The translations under genes and the position numbers were made by a program. From Syntrophaceae bacterium UBA7520 (GTDB lineage Bacteria; Desulfobacterota; Syntrophia; Syntrophales; Smithellaceae), in NCBI GenBank assembly GCA_002478265.1, contig DLNC01000018.1, forward strand, positions 1 through 38,113: a stretch of 38,113 nt of DNA, given 5' to 3'. How positions within the stretch are numbered: position 1 is the stretch's first letter; every line of letters begins with the position of its first letter. Under the pieces are notes generated by a model. That model was not told the origin of the DNA. It saw only the letters and a list, made by a program, of their open reading frames with translations, and made no database searches. Below, in pieces: positions 32,166 to 38,113 of the stretch.

Positions 32166-33593
32166 TTACTTGTTATTATCCTGATTTTCCTGGCCCCCGC
32201 CCAGCGTTTTATACAGCCCGATTAAATTACTGGCCTGCGCCAGACGCAGCATAATCAGCGCCTGCTGCGCGCTATAAAATGAGCGCTGCGCGTCCAGAAC
32301 AGAAAGATAACTGTCGATGCCTTTATCGTATCGCAGTTGAGCAAGACGATACGTTTCCGTTACCGCGTCAACCAGCGCTTGCTGTGCCGCGAGTTGCTTA
32401 TTAATCGTGCCCTTGACCGCCAGGGCGTCAGCCACCTCCCGGAAAGCCGTCTGGATGGTTTTTTCATATTGGGCAACAGACATTTCCCTCTCCACTTTGG
32501 TCACGCGATAGGCAAACCATGTGCGGGCGTCAAAAATCGGCATGATAATCTGCGGCGCGAAACTCCAAACGCCGGAACCGGATTTAAAAAGACCAGCCAG
32601 GTCGGCGCTGGCGGTGCCGACAGTAGTGGTCAGAGAAATGCGCGGGAAGAACGCCGCGCGCGCGGCGCCGATGTTGGCATGGGCGGCCTTGAGACGGTGT
32701 TCCGCAGCCACAACATCAGGACGGCGCAGCAGAACTTCCGAAGATACACCGGCGGAAAACTCCTTGGGCGGGCTGATACTTTCGAGATTGGCAGGCAGCA
32801 ATTCCTCTTTGACGATTGAACCAACCAGAAGATTTAAAGCGTTTTCATCCTGCGCCACCCACTGGGAATAACGGGCGACATCGCCGCGGGCTATTTCCAC
32901 CTGGCTTTGCGCCCGCCGCAGATCAATCTCGGAGGCCATCCCGACTTCGTAGCGCTTACGAATCAGCTTATAAGATGTTTCCTGCGCCTCCAGCGTGGCC
33001 GTAACCAGTTTCAACGCTTCCCTGTCCGCGGCCAGGGCGAGGTAAGACTGCGCTACAGCCGAGATCAGCGCGAGTTGAAAACCGCGCCGGGCTTCTTCAG
33101 TCGCCAGATATTCCTCGAGCGCCTTGTCCTTTAAACTTCTGATGCGCCCGAAAAAATCAATTTCCCACGCGGTAATACCTAGATTAACGCTGAATTTTTC
33201 GGAAGTGTACGCGCTTCCGCTAGGGGACAGATCGGCGGGGACTCGTTCCCTGAACCATGTCCCTATGGCGTTTACCGAAGGCAGGAGACTTGCCGTGCTT
33301 ATGCCATACATCGCTTTGGTCAATTCCACATTGAGCGCCGCCATGCGCAGATCACGGTTATTGAGCAGGGCTGTTTCGATGATTTCCCGCAGGCGCTCAT
33401 CAGTAATAAAATCACGCCACGGTAACTGCGCCGCCGCGGGCGCGGTCGGCTTTTCCGCTTTTTCTTCATAAGCCGCTCCGGAAGGCCACTCGGATGGAAC
33501 GGGCGGCTCCGGTTGCGTGTAGCGCGGCGCCATGGTACAGGCGCCCAAAAAGAACATTAAAACAACTGTTAAAAGTAATACGGTTTTTTTCAT
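32166..33593 (-). CDS. Outer-membrane factor lipoprotein of an RND pump (OprM/NodT family)
   Basis: 475 residues. The signal peptide ends FFLGAC, with lipidated Cys19 and APRY directly after, the usual OprM-type start. Two repeated coiled-coil halves carry LLNNRDLRMAALNVE, AWEIDFFGRIRSLKDKALEEYLA, RRPDVVAAEHRLKAAHANIGAARAAFFPRISL and the long C-terminal helix with LRYDKGIDSYLSVLDAQRSFYSAQQAL. It forms the trimeric channel through the outer membrane. It starts one base after the transporter stop and ends the efflux operon. Confidence 0.95.
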   Translation of the reverse strand: MKKTVLLLTVVLMFFLGACTMAPRYTQPEPPVPSEWPSGAAYEEKAEKPTAPAAAQLPWRDFITDERLREIIETALLNNRDLRMAALNVELTKAMYGISTASLLPSVNAIGTWFRERVPADLSPSGSAYTSEKFSVNLGITAWEIDFFGRIRSLKDKALEEYLATEEARRGFQLALISAVAQSYLALAADREALKLVTATLEAQETSYKLIRKRYEVGMASEIDLRRAQSQVEIARGDVARYSQWVAQDENALNLLVGSIVKEELLPANLESISPPKEFSAGVSSEVLLRRPDVVAAEHRLKAAHANIGAARAAFFPRISLTTTVGTASADLAGLFKSGSGVWSFAPQIIMPIFDARTWFAYRVTKVEREMSVAQYEKTIQTAFREVADALAVKGTINKQLAAQQALVDAVTETYRLAQLRYDKGIDSYLSVLDAQRSFYSAQQALIMLRLAQASNLIGLYKTLGGGQENQDNNK

Positions 33594-33594
33594 A

Positions 33595-36500
33595 TTATTT
33601 AACCTTCGGCTTTTTTGCGCTTTTTTCGCGGGAAGATTTCCATGCCTGCCGTTTGTCCGATATCTTTTCTCTCAATTCAGCGAAAAAAGATTTTATGTCT
33701 TCACTGACATTGATTTTCTGCTCCACTTGCCGCCCGAAGAACATTTCAATGATCACGTAAAAAAGAGGCGCAAAGATAACTATCAGGATTGTCGCGGTGA
33801 TCATTCCGCCCAAAACGCTGGTGCCGATGGCGTTCTGGGCGCCCGCGCTCGCGCCGGTGGTAAGCGCCAAAGGCAGCACGCCAAAGCCGAAAGCGAGCGA
33901 AGTCATAAGAATCGGGCGGAATCTGAGCCTAGCTCCTTCAATTGTGGCTTCGATGATCCCCATTCCTTTTTCCAGGCCCTGCTTGGCAAACTGGACAATC
34001 AGGATGGCGTTTTTCGTGCCCAAACCAAGCGTGGTGAGCAATCCTATCTGAAAATAAACGTCGTTGGCCAATCCCCTGGTGCTCGACGCGATAATGCCGC
34101 CGATGACCCCCAGCGGTATTACCAGCAGAATCGATATGGGAACCGTCCAGCTCTCGTAGAGCGCGGCCAGACACAAAAAGATGACAAAAATGGAAAAGGC
34201 GTAAAGCAGCGGCGCCTGCGCGCTGGCCATCCGCTCCTGATAAGAAAGCCCGCTCCAGTCGAAACCAAAACCGGGCGGAAGCTTCGCCACCGCATCTTCC
34301 ATGGCTTTCATGGCCTCGCCTGAACTTTTGCCCGGCGCCGGCTCACCCCAGATATTGATGGAAGGAAATCCGTTAAAACGGTCTCTCTTTGGCGGCCCGG
34401 ATACCCAGCGGCCGGAGGCGAATGAGGAAAAAGGAACCATTTTACCCTGCGTGTTGCGCACGTAGAGCTTCTCCAAATCTTTAGGCAGCATGCGATGAGG
34501 CGCGTCCGCCTGTAAAAACACTCTTTTCACGCGGCCGCCGTGCGTAAAGTCATTGACGTAGGAACTGCCGAAAGACGTGGAGATCGTGCGGTGAATCGAA
34601 GTGATGGGAATACCCAGGGCGCCGGCCTTTTGCCAATCAACGTCAATTCTATACTCGGGGACATCCGGCATACTGTTGGGACGCACCTTGGTCACGCGGG
34701 GATCCTGCGAGATGATGCCCAGAAGCTGATACTGACCGGCCATAAGCGCTTCATGGCCGAGGTTGCCGCGGTCGAGCAGCTGAAAATCGAAACCGGTGGA
34801 CATACCCAGTTCGGGAACCGGCGGGGGCTGGAAGACAAAAACCATCGCGTTGCGGATGCCGGAGAGCGCGCCCATGGCTCTTTGCGCGATGGCTTTCGCT
34901 CTTTGGTCTTTACGGTCGCGGTCTTCCCAGTTTTTCAATCTGATAAACATCATGCCGTTGCTCTGGGAGCGGCCGGAAAAACCGAAACCGGTGATGGCGA
35001 ACAATGTTTCCACCGAATCTTTTTCACGCTCATTAAAATATTGATCGATATAATCGATTACTTCTCCCGTCTGCTCCAACGTGGAGCCGACCGGCATCAT
35101 CACCTGCGCCAGCAGCGTTCCCTGGTCCTCATCCGGCAAATAAGCCGTGGGCATGCGCAAAAACAAAACCACCATCAGCACGCTCACCACGAGAAAAACC
35201 GCCAGATAGCGTTTTTTCCGGAAAAGGGAATGGCCAACCACGCCCACATACCAGTCGCGAAACCTGAAGAAAGTACGATTGAACCAGGCGAAAAAAGGAC
35301 GCAAAACAGCGATGGTATTTTCCGCCGGATCATGTCCCGGTTTTACCGGCTTGAGCAGTGTGGCGCACAAAACCGGCGTCAGAATCAGGGCTACGACCAC
35401 GGAAAGGAGCATAGCGGAAATTATGGTGATGGAAAACTGGCGATAGATAACCCCCGTGGAACCGGGGAAAAAAGCCATCGGGCCGAAAACAGCGGAAAGC
35501 ACCAGCCCGATGCCGATGAGCGCGCTGGTAATCTGCTCCATCGATTTTGCGGTGGCCTCGCGCGGCGAAAGCCCTTCATCCCGAATAATGCGCTCCACAT
35601 TTTCCACCACCACTATCGCGTCATCTACAAGAAGACCAATGGCCAGCACCATCGCGAACATAGTGAGCATATTAATAGTGAAACCGAAAAGCCATAAACT
35701 GGCAAAGGTTCCCAAAATAACCACAGGCACCGCGATGGTGGGAATAAACGTAGCGCGCAGACTGCCCAAAAATAGCCACATTACCAAAAACACCAGAAAG
35801 ATGGCGATAATAAGCGTTTCGACGACTTCCGCTATCGCCACCTTTATAAAAACGGTGGAGTCATTCGGATAAATTACCTTGATTCCCGCAGGAAAGAACC
35901 GGCTCAGTTCGTTCATTTTTTCCTTGACGGCTTCCGCCGTCGCCAGGGCGTTGGCCCCGGGTGCCTGGCGCACTGCGATGCCCGCGGACGGCTTGCCGCT
36001 TGTAGCTACGGATATATCATATACTTCCGTGCCCAGTTCCGTCCGGCATACATCGCCCAGGCGCACCATGGAACCATCCGGATTCGCGCGCAAGGGAATG
36101 GCGGCAAATTCTTCTGGCGTGGAAAGCATATTCTGGACAACAATCGGCGCGTTGAGGCGCTGCCCTTTTACCGCCGGCGCACCGCCGAACTGTCCCGCCG
36201 AAACTTCCACGTTGTAGGCCCTCAGCGCCGCCAGCACGTCCTCCACGGTCAGGCGATAATTGGTCATCTTGTCCGGATTCAGCCAGACACGCATGGCATA
36301 TCCGCCGCCGAAGACTTCCACTTCACCCACGCCGGGCACGCGCGCCAGAGAGCGCTCCACGTTGGATTTGGCAAAGTCTCTCAGATCCGTGCCGTCCATT
36401 CTTCCGTCTTCCGAAATTAAACCGACAATCATCAGATAGTTGCGCGTGGATTTGCGGACATTGACGCCCTGGTTCTGAACCACATCAGGAAGGCTCGGCA

Positions 36501-36846
36501 TCGCCGCCTGCACTTTGTTTTGCACTTTAGACCAGGCGATATCCGGATCGGTTCCCGGAGCAAAGGTCAGCTCCAGGCGCGAGTACCCGGCAGAATCGCT
36601 GGTCGCGGACATATATATAAGGTTGTCCAGACCGGTCATGTTCTGCTCGATGACCTGTGTGACACTGTTTTCCACAGTTTCGGATGACGCGCCCGGATAG
36701 GAGGCGGTAATGGCGATGGTCGGCGGCGCCATCTCGGGATATTGAGAAATCGGCAAATTATATATCGCCAAAAGCCCCAAAGACATGATAATGATGGCGA
36801 TGACCCACGCGAAAACCGGCCGCTTTAAAAAGAATTTAGATAGCAT
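33595..36846 (-). CDS. RND multidrug efflux transporter (HAE1 family, AcrB/MexB-like)
   Basis: 1083 residues, about 30 longer than AcrB because of a basic C-terminal tail. The start MLSKFFLKRPVFAWVIAII and NLPISQYPEMAPPTI is diagnostic. The proton-relay Asp408-Asp409 pair lies in GLLVDDAIVVVENVERI, and the Lys of TM10 in LGTKNAILIVQFAK. Two large periplasmic loops carry PDIAWSKVQNKVQAAMPSLP and DEDQGTLLAQVMMP. It exports hydrophobic compounds using the proton gradient, together with the fusion protein and outer-membrane factor flanking it. Substrates are unknown. It lies 12 bases after the fusion protein stop. Confidence 0.96.
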   Translation of the reverse strand: MLSKFFLKRPVFAWVIAIIIMSLGLLAIYNLPISQYPEMAPPTIAITASYPGASSETVENSVTQVIEQNMTGLDNLIYMSATSDSAGYSRLELTFAPGTDPDIAWSKVQNKVQAAMPSLPDVVQNQGVNVRKSTRNYLMIVGLISEDGRMDGTDLRDFAKSNVERSLARVPGVGEVEVFGGGYAMRVWLNPDKMTNYRLTVEDVLAALRAYNVEVSAGQFGGAPAVKGQRLNAPIVVQNMLSTPEEFAAIPLRANPDGSMVRLGDVCRTELGTEVYDISVATSGKPSAGIAVRQAPGANALATAEAVKEKMNELSRFFPAGIKVIYPNDSTVFIKVAIAEVVETLIIAIFLVFLVMWLFLGSLRATFIPTIAVPVVILGTFASLWLFGFTINMLTMFAMVLAIGLLVDDAIVVVENVERIIRDEGLSPREATAKSMEQITSALIGIGLVLSAVFGPMAFFPGSTGVIYRQFSITIISAMLLSVVVALILTPVLCATLLKPVKPGHDPAENTIAVLRPFFAWFNRTFFRFRDWYVGVVGHSLFRKKRYLAVFLVVSVLMVVLFLRMPTAYLPDEDQGTLLAQVMMPVGSTLEQTGEVIDYIDQYFNEREKDSVETLFAITGFGFSGRSQSNGMMFIRLKNWEDRDRKDQRAKAIAQRAMGALSGIRNAMVFVFQPPPVPELGMSTGFDFQLLDRGNLGHEALMAGQYQLLGIISQDPRVTKVRPNSMPDVPEYRIDVDWQKAGALGIPITSIHRTISTSFGSSYVNDFTHGGRVKRVFLQADAPHRMLPKDLEKLYVRNTQGKMVPFSSFASGRWVSGPPKRDRFNGFPSINIWGEPAPGKSSGEAMKAMEDAVAKLPPGFGFDWSGLSYQERMASAQAPLLYAFSIFVIFLCLAALYESWTVPISILLVIPLGVIGGIIASSTRGLANDVYFQIGLLTTLGLGTKNAILIVQFAKQGLEKGMGIIEATIEGARLRFRPILMTSLAFGFGVLPLALTTGASAGAQNAIGTSVLGGMITATILIVIFAPLFYVIIEMFFGRQVEQKINVSEDIKSFFAELREKISDKRQAWKSSREKSAKKPKVK

Positions 36847-36858
36847 CAGGTCTCTCCG

Positions 36859-38004
36859 TTATTTTGCTTTGACCGGCGCGGCGGTGTTTTTTGGTTGTTC
36901 ATTTTCCTTTTTGCCGGGTTCAAAGGGCACGGCCTTAACCAGCATGCCCGGCTTCACTTTGAGCATGCCTTCCACAATCACCTTTTCATTAGGAGCCAGC
37001 CCCGACGAAACAAGCCAGGTATTGCCGATTTCACGATCCAGCGTGAGCGGGCGCGGCTGTACCTTTCCTTCGTTATCCACAATCAGCGTATAAGGATTGC
37101 CTTTCGGGTCGCGCGCGACCGCCTGCTGCGGAATCAGAATGACTTTATCGTTTACGCCTTCCTGGATCACCGCCCGGACAAACATTCCCGGCAGCAGCGT
37201 GTCTTTGGGATTGGGGAACACAATGCGCAAGGTAAACGAACCGGTGGTGGGATCGACAGTGATGTCCCGGAACTGGAGTGTGCCTTTTAAGGGATACTCC
37301 GTGCCGTCGTCCATAATCAGCCGCACCTTTTGCTGATTTTTATTTTTCTGATTCAACCTCCCTTCCTGCAGTTGGCGGCGCAGCCGCAGCAGATCTGACG
37401 TGGACTGTGCCACGTCCACATACATGGGATCGAGCTGTTGAATGGTGGCCAGAGCCATGGGCTGATGCGCCGTAACCAGCGCCCCTACTGTAACATTGGA
37501 TTTACCGATGCGCCCGGTAATCGGCGCGGGGATTGTCGTGTATTTCAGATTGATGCGCGCGGTCTGTGTTTCAGCCTGGGCCTGTTTCAACATCGCTGTT
37601 ACGTCATCATATTCCTGCTGGCTGACCGCTTTATCAGCCAGCAATTCCTTCATGCGTCCCGCTCTTAATTCCAGCGTGTTCAGGTTGGCTTCCGCACGAG
37701 CCAGTGCCGCTTCATAAAGAGCGGGATCAATCTGAAAAAGCGCCTGGCCGGCCCGGACAATGGAACCTTCCTGGAACAGTCGTTTTTGGATGATACCATT
37801 TACCTGCGGACGCACTTCGGCGATAAGAAAAGCGGATGTCCGCCCCGGTAGTTCCGCGGTCATGACCACCTGCTGATGCTGCGTCGTAATCACGGCAACT
37901 TCGGGCACCATCCCCATGCCCATTGGCTTGTCCTTGCAGCCGCTCGCCATCATGAGCGCGGCAAAAAATAACAACAGCATTGCCAAAATAATTTTTTTAT
38001 CCAT
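36859..38004 (-). CDS. Membrane fusion protein of the RND pump (AcrA/MexA-like)
   Basis: 381 residues. A lipoprotein signal ends MMASGC, with lipidated Cys23. The lipoyl-like hairpin is shown by AEVRPQVNGIIQKRLFQEGSIVRAGQALFQIDPALYEA and TIPAPITGRIGKSNVTVGALV, separated by a coiled coil. Beta-barrel and membrane-proximal domains follow (LKGTLQFRDITVDPTTGSFTLRIVFPN, LLPGMFVRAVI, VILIPQQAVARDPKGN). It links the inner-membrane transporter to the outer-membrane channel. GGGGTG precedes the ATG. It is the first gene of the operon; no regulator gene is inside the window. Confidence 0.95.
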   Translation of the reverse strand: MDKKIILAMLLLFFAALMMASGCKDKPMGMGMVPEVAVITTQHQQVVMTAELPGRTSAFLIAEVRPQVNGIIQKRLFQEGSIVRAGQALFQIDPALYEAALARAEANLNTLELRAGRMKELLADKAVSQQEYDDVTAMLKQAQAETQTARINLKYTTIPAPITGRIGKSNVTVGALVTAHQPMALATIQQLDPMYVDVAQSTSDLLRLRRQLQEGRLNQKNKNQQKVRLIMDDGTEYPLKGTLQFRDITVDPTTGSFTLRIVFPNPKDTLLPGMFVRAVIQEGVNDKVILIPQQAVARDPKGNPYTLIVDNEGKVQPRPLTLDREIGNTWLVSSGLAPNEKVIVEGMLKVKPGMLVKAVPFEPGKKENEQPKNTAAPVKAK

Positions 38005-38050
38005 TATTACACCCCGTCAATAATATCAGCTTACACCGGCGAAACGGCGC

Positions 38051-38063
38051 AAGCATTATGCTT
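38051..38063. promoter_or_regulatory. Short palindrome upstream of the efflux operon
   Basis: AAGCAT-T-ATGCTT is a perfect 6-1-6 inverted repeat about 47 bases before the fusion protein ATG, where an operator for a TetR- or MarR-type repressor would lie. Promoter elements here are weak by eye, so this is only a candidate. Confidence 0.3.
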
Positions 38064-38113
38064 CATCGCGATAATTTTTTTCACACCTACGGCCCGATAA
38101 CCCCCATGGCTCT

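Noticed and set aside
34540..35697. Plus-strand open frame of 385 codons
   Set aside because: Antisense to the RND transporter; His/Arg-rich composition is that of a frame shadow.
1..38113. tRNA, rRNA, CRISPR, riboswitch or phage modules
   Set aside because: Read through for cloverleaf-like T-loop motifs, regularly spaced repeats and phage gene sets; none was seen by eye. A covariance-model scan would be needed to exclude small RNAs.

Overview
The window looks like part of the chromosome of a strictly or mostly anaerobic, Gram-negative deltaproteobacterium of the Desulfobacterota, probably close to the syntrophic Syntrophales (Smithella/Syntrophus-like). This is an inference from gene content: a full set of acyl-CoA beta-oxidation genes, a NrfHA nitrite reductase, several outer-membrane-type lipoproteins, a tripartite RND pump, and families typical of that group. 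No database search was possible. I saw no rRNA, tRNA, CRISPR array or phage.

Layout. 1-101: end of an insertion sequence running off the left edge, with a transposase start on the minus strand. 118-8236: mostly small envelope and accessory genes (a Cache-only periplasmic protein, an adhesin-E-like protein, lipoproteins, an ATP-grasp ligase, a DUF2959 lipoprotein, an alpha/beta hydrolase, a membrane M28 peptidase and three small proteins). 8338-15687 (minus): a beta-oxidation operon in the order acyl-CoA dehydrogenase, FadI-type thiolase, fused hydratase/3-hydroxyacyl-CoA dehydrogenase, second thiolase, crotonase, and a second Cache-only protein. 16029-16895: a FadR/FCD-type GntR regulator. 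17355-19904 (minus): an orphan biotin-dependent-type carboxyltransferase plus a FabK/nitronate-monooxygenase-like flavoprotein. 20044-21790 (minus): nrfHA. 21958-24718 (plus): SDR, nitroreductase-like flavoprotein and a third thiolase. 24792-26381 (minus): a lipoprotein hydrolase and MtgA. 26796-32022 (plus): OmpA-type lipoprotein, aconitase, eukaryotic-type isocitrate dehydrogenase, RlmN and a small membrane protein. 32166-38004 (minus): membrane fusion protein, RND transporter and outer-membrane factor.

The most useful regulatory observation is that one palindrome with the core ATTGTAA(G/T)ACAAT occurs twice. One copy sits on the start point of a near-consensus promoter for the acyl-CoA dehydrogenase operon. 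The other lies between the -35 and -10 of the GntR gene promoter. This predicts an autoregulated, acyl-CoA-responsive repressor of the operon, FadR-like in logic. The operon can run a full beta-oxidation spiral (dehydrogenation, hydration, 3-OH oxidation, thiolysis). The crotonase at its end has the acidic-residue layout of an enoyl-CoA isomerase rather than a hydratase. I found no clearly novel multi-gene system; the best leads are the operator pair, the Cache-only proteins, the orphan carboxyltransferase paired with a His-less FabK-like protein, and several active-site substitutions.
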